Shown here: one piece after another, positions 25,065 to 33,300 of the stretch | How positions within the stretch are numbered: the first letter of the stretch is position 1 | How the letters are laid out: each line of letters starts with the position of its first letter | DNA from: Strigops habroptila | Taxonomy: Eukaryota > Chordata > Aves > Psittaciformes > Psittacidae | Length of the DNA: 64,000 nucleotides | Direction of reading: 5' to 3' | Assembly (NCBI RefSeq): GCF_004027225.2 | Contig: NC_044290.2 | Coordinates: 6,774,906 to 6,838,905, forward strand | Notes under the pieces: model-generated | Databases searched by the model: none | What the model was told of the DNA's origin: nothing | Seen by the model: only the letters and a program-made list of their open reading frames with translations | Made by a program: the position numbers and the translations under genes

Positions 25065-25193
25065 ATGGCTTCTATCACCGAGCGCACCTTCATCGCCATC
25101 AAGCCTGATGGGGTCCAGCGGGGTCTGGTGGGAGAGATCATCAAGCGGTTTGAACAGAAAGGCTTCAAACTGGTGGCCATGAAATTAATACAC
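25065..25193 (+). CDS. NME1: NME1 coding exon 1 (residues 1-43)
   Basis: The exon starts at 25061 after a CTCATTAG acceptor, with four UTR bases before the ATG. 129 coding bases encode [20 protein letters not shown] onward to KLIH, ending CAC|GTAAGC in phase 0. Confidence 0.95.
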
Positions 25194-27131
25194 GTAAGCT
25201 TTCCTGCATTTGTACACCTCCTCTGCATACAAACTGCACCCTTAAACCAGAGCAGCATGCTGTAGTGACAGATGTAGTCTTCAGAACAATTAAACCTGAA
25301 ATTTTGAGAAGTCTTTGAATGTTTCTGGAACAGTTCCAATTCCCAGCTCTGGCTAAATGCTTTAGACGTGCTAAGCACGCTAATTTTAGTAACTTGATGT
25401 CCTTAGACGGAAGAGAATATTCTTTTAGGGGCATCCTATACCTAATAAATATCTCTGAATATGTGCAACAACTACCAGCTCACATCAGCGGTCTGTGTTG
25501 GCAAAACACTCTTTTCTAAGTTGAGCTGTGGTTGAAGCAAACTGTTCAAATCCATAGTGACCAAAAAGCACTTCTAGGAAGATGCCAGAAATGCTGAATT
25601 TTCAAGTGCATGCAAGTTTCAGGATTAGCCTTGCTCTGTGGTTAATCTGTGTGATTTTAGCATGCTCTCAAGTTCTGACAGTAAGCTTTTTTTGATGGTT
25701 GGTTGGTTTTTAATGCAGGCCTCTGAAGAACTTCTGAGGGAACACTACATTGACCTGAAGGACCGGCCGTTCTACGATGGTCTGGTGCAGTACATGCACT
25801 CCGGCCCTGTGGTAGCCATGGTGAGTTCTTGAGAATGAAGCTCAGCTAAGAAAAATATACTGTTTAATTGTTGTACCTGCAGTAATATTGTCTTACTTAC
25901 AGAATTCTAATTTATTTCTTTTTAAAGGACTTCAAAACCTCCACTGAAATACTGTCATTGGGAAGATGGGCTGTTAACTCCTTTAATCCTTTTTCATAAG
26001 CTTTCTCTCCTTTGGGTCAGTATGTTGAGTAGGAGGGAAAGGGTAAAGGCGAGACCAAAGTGGGGACACTGAGAGACAGTAAACCCGCACAAAACCCCCA
26101 CTGTGAAATGCCATGTACTAAGCAAGCTGGAAAACAATGTTGGAATAGTTTTACTGTACTCCTAAGCTACAGCAACTTTGAAAATCTCTTTCTGTCTGAC
26201 TTTATCAGAAGGGGTTTTCTTTTTTCCTCCTTGATAATGTATTTGTAACACAGTTAAGCTGGAGATCTAGACCTTCAGCGCGCAGCATTGTGAGGTCATT
26301 TACCATACTGAGATTTAAAATCATTCTCTTCCCACCCTCAGTGGGAAAAGATATTGTGCAGGAGGGGAGAACTTCAGCAGACACTTCAAGCAGCTGACAG
26401 AAAAATCAAAGATAAAATATGTCTTGTTATTACAAATATTCACATGGTGATCTGTGCTGTGATGGACAGCATTGTGTAATTGGGGAGGGTTTGATTAACT
26501 CTTCATCTACTGCTAAGGTTTAATAATCTCAATTGATATTTTCTTTAAGGTTTGGGAAGGTCTTAATGTGATTAAGACAGGAAGAGTGATGCTGGGGGAA
26601 ACTAATCCATTTGATTCAAAGCCTGGCACTATTCGTGGTGACCTCTGTGTTCAGGTTGGAAGGTATGTTTTGCAATGACTGACATTATCTAAAGACAATA
26701 TATGTCCAGTGGTATGTCATGACATATGTCATGATATATGTAGGAACTGTGCTCCATCCTTCTCTATCTTATGGAAGGAGCTCCTGTTCCCTCTGCCCAT
26801 GTACTGTTATTATCTAAAGATGGAAATTGAATTCTGGTCTTCCCTGTTGACAAAAGTGATGAGCAAAGCTGGGGCTGCATACTCCGTCCTTACTACTACT
26901 TTACACTTACTTAAAACTTCTCTCTACAATGGACACCACTTCAAAAAAAGAAGCTTGCTTTGTTTTGCATTTGAGGATTATATTACTTTTATACCCACCT
27001 TTTCTTTTTCTAGGAACATCATTCATGGAAGTGATTCTGTCGAAAGTGCTGAGACAGAGATCAACTTATGGTTTGCTCCTGAGGAACTGGTTGATTACCA
27101 AAGCTGTGCTCATGAATGGATCTATGAGTAA
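25065..27131 (+). CDS. NME1: NME1, nucleoside diphosphate kinase A (4 coding exons)
   Basis: NDP kinase A transfers the gamma-phosphate from NTPs to NDPs through a phosphohistidine and works as a hexamer in cytosol and nucleus. Exons 25065-25193, 25719-25820, 26550-26662 and 27014-27131 join without a break to 153 residues, one more than human NME1. Active-site residues are all visible: Lys13, Tyr53, Arg89, Thr95, Arg106, Asn116 and the phosphorylated His119 in NIIHGSDS. The C-terminus is [18 protein letters not shown], where NME2 has YMNSG, and the position next to SPAG9 make it the NME1 orthologue. The ATG has A at -3 and G at +4. One oddity is Phe98 (NPFDSKPG), where the paralogue and human proteins have Ala. 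It is head-to-tail with NME2, about 2.8 kb from stop to next start. Confidence 0.96.
25719..25820 (+). CDS. NME1: NME1 coding exon 2 (residues 44-77)
   Basis: 102 nt between TAATGCAG and ATG|GTGAGT. It encodes [20 protein letters not shown] then [14 protein letters not shown], the hexamer/Kpn-loop approach region containing Tyr53. Confidence 0.95.
26550..26662 (+). CDS. NME1: NME1 coding exon 3 (residues 78-115)
   Basis: 113 nt between TTCTTTAAG and AAG|GTATGT, ending in a split Arg codon. It encodes [20 protein letters not shown], then the Phe98 position and [10 protein letters not shown]; it contains Arg89, Thr95 and Arg106 of the nucleotide site. Confidence 0.95.
27014..27131 (+). CDS. 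NME1: NME1 coding exon 4 with stop
   Basis: 118 nt after a TTTTTCTAG acceptor. It encodes [20 protein letters not shown], then [18 protein letters not shown] and TAA (27129-27131). It carries catalytic His119. Confidence 0.95.
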
Positions 27132-27260
27132 AACTGAGCCTGTTCCTTACAATATCCTCACTGCCTGTGAGGAGCTGCCAGCCTGTAGCTACTGCAGAGC
27201 TCTTCATATAAACCGGTAGAACCCTGCCACAGAAACCTGCGAGACCGCTTGGTCATGAAT

Positions 27261-27266
27261 ATTAAA
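27261..27266 (+). terminator. NME1: NME1 polyA signal candidate (proximal)
   Basis: ATTAAA lies 130 bases after the stop and is followed by a GT-rich stretch (AGTGTTTGCTGCTGC). It would give a short 3'UTR, as in other NME1 genes. Two overlapping AATAAA at 27473-27482, followed by TGTTGTT, are an alternative. Confidence 0.5.
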
Positions 27267-27472
27267 TATAGCCAGTGTTTGCTGCTGCTTTGGTTAAAAG
27301 GCTGCCAGGTTAGATAAAGATGGAATTATACTTTGGAAAAGCTGCTTCTGGGGGGTGAGAGATGGGAGATTAAAACACAGAGCATATAATACATGTATTT
27401 TCCCAAAATACCCTGTAGTTAAAGGGAGTATTTTGGTAAATAGAAAAAAAATTGGTAATAATTTATGGGATA

Positions 27473-27482
27473 AATAAATAAA
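27473..27482 (+). terminator. NME1: NME1 polyA signal candidate (distal)
   Basis: Overlapping AATAAA hexamers (27473-27478 and 27477-27482) lie about 340 bases past the NME1 stop, with GT-rich sequence within 30-45 bases downstream. Confidence 0.4.
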
Positions 27483-27499
27483 TGGCTCAGTGTCAAAGG

Positions 27500-29280
27500 T
27501 TAATGTTGTTAAAATGTTAGAGGACAACTAGTAATATATGGATAACATGCCCAAATGTTGCAGATTGAACTTGATATCAAGTGAAGTGGATCCCCGTGCC
27601 CAGTACACTGCAGAAGAAAGGGTATTTATTTCTCTCTGCAGTGTGCTGTGCCCAAACGCAGAGCAGCACGTTGAGTAAAATGAGAACTTTCCTCTGGATT
27701 GACACCCTTTTAACTGGCTTTGGTTCCCTCACATGGGATTTATTTAGCATTTTAGGGAAGGATTAATAGGCCAGGCTTCCTAAATGCCCTTTTATGTGAA
27801 AAGAAGATTAATGTGAGGATGGATGAAGGAGATCTACCTTCAAGCACTTTACTGTAGCAGTCCTCTGGCAACAGCATCGTGGTTTGCTTTCCTGACTGAA
27901 CAGCCGATAACTGAGCTATGTTCTTGTTTGTGCTCTTAGTTGGAACTACAAAGCTGCTTTTGGATAAGGTATTTCAGAAGTGACTTTAGAATTACTTTTT
28001 GTAATTTATCCAGTCATGTAAAGAAATAGAGTTGTAATAATGCTGAATATCTTGCAGTAGAGGTATCTGCTCCTTCCTATCAGAGAACATGATCAGCCTC
28101 TGGCAGAACTTTTCACAACAAATACTCACTAGTTGTACTGGATAAGGAAAAAGAAATGTGTTGGGGTCAACATGATGTATTTATTTACCTGAACATTGTA
28201 TTCATTAAAAGCAAGAGTTTCATTAAATCAGTTGTTCAAACGCCTACATTTTTTTCCTACAGTGAGTTGTTTCAAATACTAAACTGTGTAATGAATGTTG
28301 ATTTCAATGCTTATGGTACCTGATGAAGATACCTAGCTCCTGAAAAGAGATGGTACATAATAAAACAACATTTGCTGTTTCTTATGTGAAATAAAAGGAA
28401 ATTTTCATTATACTGTCTTAGATCTAATCAGTGAGTATAAGGAGAGGGAACAATTCCCTGACTACCAAACTGTAGGTGAGGTTATAGCTTCTCTTCTGAA
28501 AATATTCAGTGTTATGGAAGATAAATAATTAAGTTAAAGGCTGTTGGGGAAAAGGGAAGCTGAGACAAACCTGTGCAAGAGATGAGTAGTCTCCAGTTCC
28601 GCTTTTGCTCGAAGGATTACTTGAGATTTCTTTTTCTTGATTTGCTTACTACAAAATAGAGAAATCTCTGTTACCTGGAGAGTATCAGAAAGCTGCTGAT
28701 GAGTGTTTGTCACAGGTTGAGACTGAGAGGAGGAGGTCAGTGACCACACTCCTCATCTGCGATGCCCAGTGAGCGTGTCCAGTTTCACTAAGTGTAAGTA
28801 GCCTGCGACTGCACAAGTGCTGCACAGGGTATGGCACTAACGCTGCAGCGATGGCAAACGATTATAACCAGCTCAGGAAGAGAAAAGGTGTTTTGTAAAT
28901 TAGTCAAAGGCCACGTAGTAAACGTAACAAAGAGTAATGCCACTTTTCCTCATTCTTGTTACCACACAGGGCCAGGGGCTGTGAAGTTTCACACCTGCAT
29001 TTTGACACTTTGCAGCTTCATCTCCCCGCACCCCAACAAAATCACCGATAACTTGCCTGGCTTACAGATCCAGCACCACTTGTCTGTGAGAAACACCACT
29101 TCCAGCAGCTGCGAGGGACGCTGCTTCGGTCAGCAGGCCATGGGGATGCCTCTGAAAACAGCAAAGCAGGGGCCTGTTAGTGAAACATGATTAAGTGTAA
29201 TCAAACATCCTCAATCTGCTCACTGCGGAAAGCACCGATGGCCCCATTGCCGCAACTGAAAACGAACCCCCTGTCAAGGC
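27500..29280. other. Spacer between NME1 and NME2
   Basis: AT-rich sequence with no recognised exon or mobile element. Further AATAAA motifs near 28357 and 28384 could serve a longer NME1 transcript. The spacing is short enough that NME1-NME2 read-through transcripts, known in human, are possible; nothing in the sequence proves them. Confidence 0.6.
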
Positions 29281-29519
29281 GACAGGTGCCGCTTGGCACA
29301 CACGGCCCGGCCGGCTGCCAGGCAGGGGCTCGGCGGCAGCGGGAGCGCAGCGGCCGCCACCAGGCCCAGCACCGTCACCAGCGGCGGCTCAGCCCGGCCC
29401 CCGGCCCCGGTCTGGCGGGAGTGGGCGGGCGGGCGCCGAAGCGAGCCCCCAGCCCCGCCAGGCCCGCCCCCAAGCGCCGCAGGCCGGGCGGCTCCTCCTC
29501 TCCGCAGGGCGGGGGATCC

Positions 29520-29599
29520 GGCGAGCGCCCGCCGCCGCCTCCTCCTCTTCCTTCAGCGGCTGCGGGGTGGAAGGCGGCGGCTGCGGGAGCTCCAGAGAG
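29520..29599 (+). other. NME2: NME2 noncoding first exon (3' boundary only)
   Basis: The CpG-island sequence ends CCAGAGAG|GTGAGG (GT at 29600-29601), a good donor that would join the acceptor at 29891-29892 in front of the ATG. The 5' limit is nominal; the start site is not determined. Confidence 0.5.
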
Positions 29600-29772
29600 G
29601 TGAGGTGAGGCGAGGGCCGGGCCCCCCCGCTGCAGTTCGCTCCGGGAGGGGAGGCCGACGGGGTGCGGGCCTCGCCAGCGGCGTGTGCCTTGAGGTGGAC
29701 GGGCCTCTGCAGCGGCCTGCAGGCCTCGCCCCGGCGAGCAGCGGGAGCGGGGCCGGGCGGGCGGAGCGCGGC

Positions 29773-29802
29773 GGGGCCCGGGCGGGGGGTGGACGGGACG
29801 GG
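29773..29802 (+). promoter_or_regulatory. G-quadruplex motif, NME2 intron 1
   Basis: Five G runs (29773-29776, 29780-29782, 29784-29789, 29795-29797, 29800-29802) have loops of 3, 1, 5 and 2 bases on the sense strand. This is a compact, canonical G4 motif about 170 bases downstream of the first-exon donor. Confidence 0.55.
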
Positions 29803-29822
29803 ACACGGCGCGATCCCGGTGC

Positions 29823-29828
29823 CACGTG
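29823..29828 (+). promoter_or_regulatory. CACGTG E-box near NME2 coding start
   Basis: A perfect palindromic E-box of the MYC/MAX/USF type within the CpG island, about 70 bases upstream of the ATG and in intron 1. NME genes are reported MYC targets; use of this site is inference. Confidence 0.4.
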
Positions 29829-29896
29829 TGCGCGGGAGGGGCGGGCTCCGGGTCCCGCCGACCTTGAGGCCGATCGTCCCTGTGCCCCGCAGCGCG

Positions 29897-30025
29897 ATGG
29901 CGGCCAACAACGAGCGAACCTTCATCGCCATCAAACCCGACGGCGTCCAGCGGGGGCTGGTGGGGGAGATTATCAAGCGGTTCGAGCAGAAGGGCTTCCG
30001 CCTGGTGGCCATGAAGCTTGTGCAC
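29897..30025 (+). CDS. NME2: NME2 coding exon 1 (residues 1-43)
   Basis: 129 nt from the ATG to CAC|GTAAGT. It encodes [20 protein letters not shown], then the helix through KLVH. The exon itself starts at 29893. Confidence 0.96.
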
Positions 30026-32354
30026 GTAAGTCCCTTGCGCCGGCCCCGAGCGCTGCCCCTCGGCTGCCTGAGCCGGCACTTCCATGTACACGCACGTGTA
30101 TCCTCCTGTGCGGCTCCTCCTGCATCAGAACGGGAATCTGAGGCTGGGGTTGCCCAGCAGCTGGAATCACGGGCTCACCCGTCAGGCCAAGCTGTGGATC
30201 AAGCACAAACGTTTGATACCTGCCGTTTCCTAAGCAAATTGTGCTCAAATGGCTTAATGCTGCCTAATTGAGAGCGCTGAAATGACCTTGAGTGAAAAAG
30301 GTTGTGTTAGGTAATGACATCCAGAGATCCAGTTGTGCGTATTGCTGAGGATTGCTGTAATGCAAATAGTTTGGCACCGCACAGCACTGACACTGCTGCA
30401 AAAAAGATGGTGCTTTGTGCCCTCCTCTAATTTACATTAGGAACTTCCATTGAAACCCATAATAGCATTGCAGCAGCTGCTGATCATGTTAATGGCTGAT
30501 GAATCCCTGATGAATCCGAAACTACTGATGCTGTAGTTTCGCAGCAGTGATACCTTTTGTGGCACGATTAGTAACATTACATCTTCTCTTTTAAAGGCCT
30601 CTGAAGACCTTCTGAAGCAACATTACATTGACCTGAAAGACCGACCATTCTACCCTGGTTTGGTTAAATACATGAACTCTGGACCTGTTGTGGCCATGGT
30701 AAGTGGCTGCATTTTACTTGAGGGCTACATTCTTGAATACATTTGTCTTGGTCTGCAAATTTAAAATACTCAGAGATACTGTTGCAGAAACACTTTTTCA
30801 CACTACCTGTTCTGATAGTGGCAAAAGAAAAACAAAGTGAAGGCAATCAAGTAAGAAGTTACTACGTATTAACAAAGTGTGCATGTATAAAGCATGTATT
30901 AAAATGCTTAGCATGTATTAAGCAAAATTCCTGGAAGCCAATGTTCTGCACCAAAGAATCTTCTGTTTTGGGCGAAAAAGGGTCAGGGATCTCCCCTAGA
31001 AACCCATTTTTGTGTCATTCTGTTTTGCACTGCCCCCGAAACAATATAATTGCCCTAGTAGCATCTCTCCAGTTCTGACTGTAGCTGATGAGGAGTGCCT
31101 GCAGATCGTCAGGCTGTCCTTATCCTGGCCAACAGAAGGGTTTTGAAGTTGGCCTTGTACATCGGTTAACTCTGAGGCGTGGTGAAGCATCTCCATTGCT
31201 GGAGTGATAGTGGTGATAGTCCTTTTCACAATCACTTTCAGTCCGTGTCTGTTTTCCTTAGTCATTTTTACAGGCCTAAGAGAGAATCCTAGAATCCAGT
31301 TCCAACCCCCTGCCACGGGCAGGGACACCTTCCACTAGAGCAGGTTGCTCCAAGCACCTGTGTCCAACCTGGCCTTGAACACTGCCAGGGATGGGGCAGC
31401 CACAGCTTCTCTGGGCACCCTGTGCCAGCGCCTCAGCACCCTCACAGGGAAGAGCTTCTGCCTAAGAGCTCATCTCAATCTCCCCTCTTGTCATATTAAA
31501 GCCATTCCCCTTGTCCTGTCCCTACAGGCCCTTGTGAAAAAGTCCCTGTCCTGCTTTCTTGTCAGCCCCTTTAGGTACTGAAAGGAGTCTAGGCTAGATT
31601 AATTTTCTTGGTAGTGGAGCCCTCGTTTCTTTGCAAAGTGTGTTATGAGCAAAGATTAATCTTTGGTATTTTGTATAAGCATGGCTAAATAGGATTTGTT
31701 TGTTTTTATTTAAGGTATGGGAAGGACTCAATGTGGTTAAAACTGGGAGAGTGATGCTTGGGGAAACAAACCCTGCAGACTCCAAGCCTGGTACCATCCG
31801 TGGTGACTTCTGCATTCAAGTAGGAAGGTTTGTGCTCAGTTTGTTACCAATACAGATCAAAAACTCCATAGTGGTAGTCTTTGACTCTAGAAAGTCAAGA
31901 CTGTTGGTAGCTATCCTAGACTGATGGTGTTCTATTTGCAGGTCACAGTCCATAACTGCTACTTAAGGAAATGGCTTGGCACAAAACTGATTTGTTTTGA
32001 ACTGCCTCTCCTCATCAGAGCGTTGTGTAAGATCAGTTGGTGGCAGCGGCTGTTGTAGTGCAGTAGCTGTAGTCACCCTGCCAGGCTGCAGTAGCTCTTA
32101 CAGAGGGGGTGTCTGAGCACTGTACCTGCAATAGCAGCCTTGCAGCTCTAGATGCTTCATGTTTTGGCTTAAGGGGAACTTCTTAGGTTGAAGAAGTGTG
32201 TTTTTACATGAACAACATGTTTCTCTCCGTCCACAGAAACATCATTCACGGCAGTGACTCCGTGGAAAGCGCGCAGAAGGAGATCAACCTGTGGTTCAAG
32301 CCTGCTGAGCTCGTTGACTTCAAGTCTTGTGCACATGACTGGATCTACGAGTGA
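29897..32354 (+). CDS. NME2: NME2, nucleoside diphosphate kinase B (4 coding exons)
   Basis: NDP kinase B has the same ping-pong phosphotransfer as NME1 and forms mixed hexamers with it; the mammalian protein also acts as a protein histidine kinase and binds G-rich MYC promoter DNA. Exons 29897-30025, 30597-30698, 31715-31827 and 32237-32354 give 153 residues with no break. Lys13, Tyr53, Arg89, Thr95, Arg106, Asn116 and His119 are present. [18 protein letters not shown] and the [18 protein letters not shown] end mark it as NME2 rather than NME1. The ATG has G at -3 and +4 and follows the CCCCGCAG acceptor by four bases. Exon sizes and phases equal those of NME1. It converges on MBTD1. Confidence 0.97.
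30496..30541 (+). repeat. Tandem 11-mer plus perfect 9-bp stem-loop
   Basis: CTGATGAATCC occurs twice in immediate tandem (30496-30506, 30507-30517). The last C begins a hairpin with arms CGAAACTAC (30517-30525) and GTAGTTTCG (30533-30541) around a 7-base loop. It lies in NME2 intron 2. The TGATGA boxes recall box C of C/D snoRNAs, but no convincing D-box/terminal-stem arrangement is seen. Confidence 0.6.
30597..30698 (+). CDS. NME2: NME2 coding exon 2 (residues 44-77)
   Basis: 102 nt between TTTTAAAG and ATG|GTAAGT. It encodes [20 protein letters not shown] then [14 protein letters not shown]. Confidence 0.96.
31270..31583 (-). mobile_element. CR1 LINE 3' end in NME2 intron 3
   Basis: Reverse complement of the young CR1 3' end: CCAGTTCCAACCCCCTGCCA at the tail side, then the CTTGAACACTGCCAGGGATG and CACCCTCACAGGGAAGAGC blocks, running on to GTCAGCCCCTTTAGGTACTG. 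It is one of the two longest copies in the window and antisense to NME2. Confidence 0.93.
31715..31827 (+). CDS. NME2: NME2 coding exon 3 (residues 78-115)
   Basis: 113 nt between ATTTAAG and AAG|GTTTGT, a weaker donor than that of the NME1 counterpart. It encodes [20 protein letters not shown], then [17 protein letters not shown] and a split Arg. A CR1 insertion ends about 130 bases upstream of its acceptor. Confidence 0.96.
32237..32354 (+). CDS. NME2: NME2 coding exon 4 with stop
   Basis: 118 nt after the CCGTCCACAG acceptor. It encodes [20 protein letters not shown], then [18 protein letters not shown] and TGA (32352-32354). Confidence 0.96.
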
Positions 32355-32455
32355 ATCGAGTTGCCACAGTGAATTGTGCCTTCTAAATGCATCATCTCAT
32401 TCCAGCTACTACCTGGGAGCAACCACGGTTATCTTAGTTGTTTTCAGCACTGTCA

Positions 32456-32461
32456 AATAAA
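32456..32461 (+). terminator. NME2: NME2 polyA signal
   Basis: AATAAA lies about 100 bases after the NME2 stop, followed within 15-25 bases by TCTGTTGTGGTG, a GT-rich downstream element. The 3'UTR is therefore short (about 120 nt). Confidence 0.85.
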
Positions 32462-32479
32462 TTCATATGAAGTAATCTG

Positions 32480-33300
32480 TTGTGGTGCATTCACTGTAAA
32501 ACAGATAGACGGCTGGGTTCAGGTATTCACCTAAGTCATTCGCCTCGGTTGCTCAGTATTTTCCTCTTGTAGAGCGATTAGTTAACACCAACTACCACAG
32601 GCATATCAGTAAAAAGCCAGTGACTTTTGTTGACTGCAAAGCAACAAAAGTTGCTTTGAAGGCCACTGAAATACGTTAGTCACAAAGCCAGCTTGAAGTA
32701 GGAGGGCTGAAGGGATGCTTAAGCTATTCCCACCACAGCAGAACTGAACTAGAAGAAAAATGACAAGATTTCCCTCCCTACACAACTATTAATACCAACT
32801 GTGAAACAGGAGCCCAAGCACAAAGCTTGCTCGCTATTAAATGCTTATCTAAAGCCACAGTCACAGTAGAAACCCTACCTTGTGGGTGATATTTGTGCTT
32901 GGAGTAACTTGGTTACTTACAGCAGTCACAGCTGGTTTTTTTAATCTGCATTCTCTTAGGCAAGAAAGAGAATTAATCCCAGACTGGTTTGGGTTGGAAG
33001 AGACCTTAAAACTCATCCAGTTCCAACCCCCTGCCATGGGCAGGGACACCTTCCACTAGAGCAGGTTGCTCCAAGCCCCTGTGTCCAACCTGGCCTTGAA
33101 CACTGCCAGGGATGGGGCAGCCACAGCTTCTCTGGGCACCCTGTGCCAGCGCCTCAGCACCCTCACAGGGAAGAGCTTCTGCCTAAGAGCTCATCTCAAT
33201 CTCTCCTCTGGCAGGTTAAAGCCACTAAAGAAAGCAAGCTGGAACGTGGTTATGTACGTGCCAAGGGGTGCATTCTGTAACAAAGCAAATCACTATTCAG
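32480..33300. other. Convergent intergenic region NME2/MBTD1
   Basis: About 0.8 kb between the NME2 polyA signal and the likely MBTD1 3' end. A CR1 copy (32980-33229) occupies about a third of it; the remainder is unremarkable. The two transcription units run towards each other. Confidence 0.65.
32980..33229 (-). mobile_element. CR1 LINE 3' end between NME2 and MBTD1
   Basis: Inverted young CR1 3' end: TTTGGGTTGGAAGAGACCTT at the tail side, then the same CCTTGAACACTGCCAGGG and GCCTCAGCACCCTCACAGG blocks as the copy at 31.3 kb. It ends near GGTTAAAGCCACTAAAG. The central 150 bases are almost identical to the neighbouring copy. Confidence 0.93.

Larger units (their letters stand above)
24393..27013 (+). 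other. NME1: NME1 introns
   Basis: Four introns: 24393-25060, 25194-25718, 25821-26549 and 26663-27013. The first contains a GC-rich start with a G-quadruplex motif (24422-24459) and an imperfect TACCTACA-type short repeat (about 24602-24655). The others are ordinary AT-rich intron; 26702-26745 is a small palindromic ATGTCATGA repeat. No mobile element was recognised. Confidence 0.75.
29280..29900 (+). promoter_or_regulatory. NME2: CpG-island promoter of NME2
   Basis: GC-rich, CpG-dense block ending at the first coding exon of NME2. It includes a GGGGCGGG box at about 29837-29844, a CACGTG E-box (29823-29828), a five-tract G4 motif (29773-29802) and the donor of the noncoding first exon (29600). 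There is no TATA box. NME2 therefore has its own promoter, separate from that of NME1. Confidence 0.8.
29600..32236 (+). other. NME2: NME2 introns
   Basis: Introns are 29600-29892, 30026-30596, 30699-31714 and 31828-32236. The second contains an 11-base tandem repeat joined to a perfect hairpin (30496-30541). The third contains a young CR1 copy (31270-31583). Nothing else was recognised. Confidence 0.8.

Noticed and set aside
28831-29190. 119-codon plus-strand frame upstream of NME2
   Set aside because: No recognisable family and no codon-type signal; it is not joined to any NME2 exon.
29293-30141. Long frames on both strands over the NME2 CpG island
   Set aside because: They are Pro/Arg/Gly/Ala-rich GC shadows. 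The real product uses another frame, starting at 29897.
30497-30545. Box C/D snoRNA in NME2 intron 2
   Set aside because: TGATGA words are present, but the preceding base is C rather than a purine, and a D box with a closing terminal stem could not be placed.
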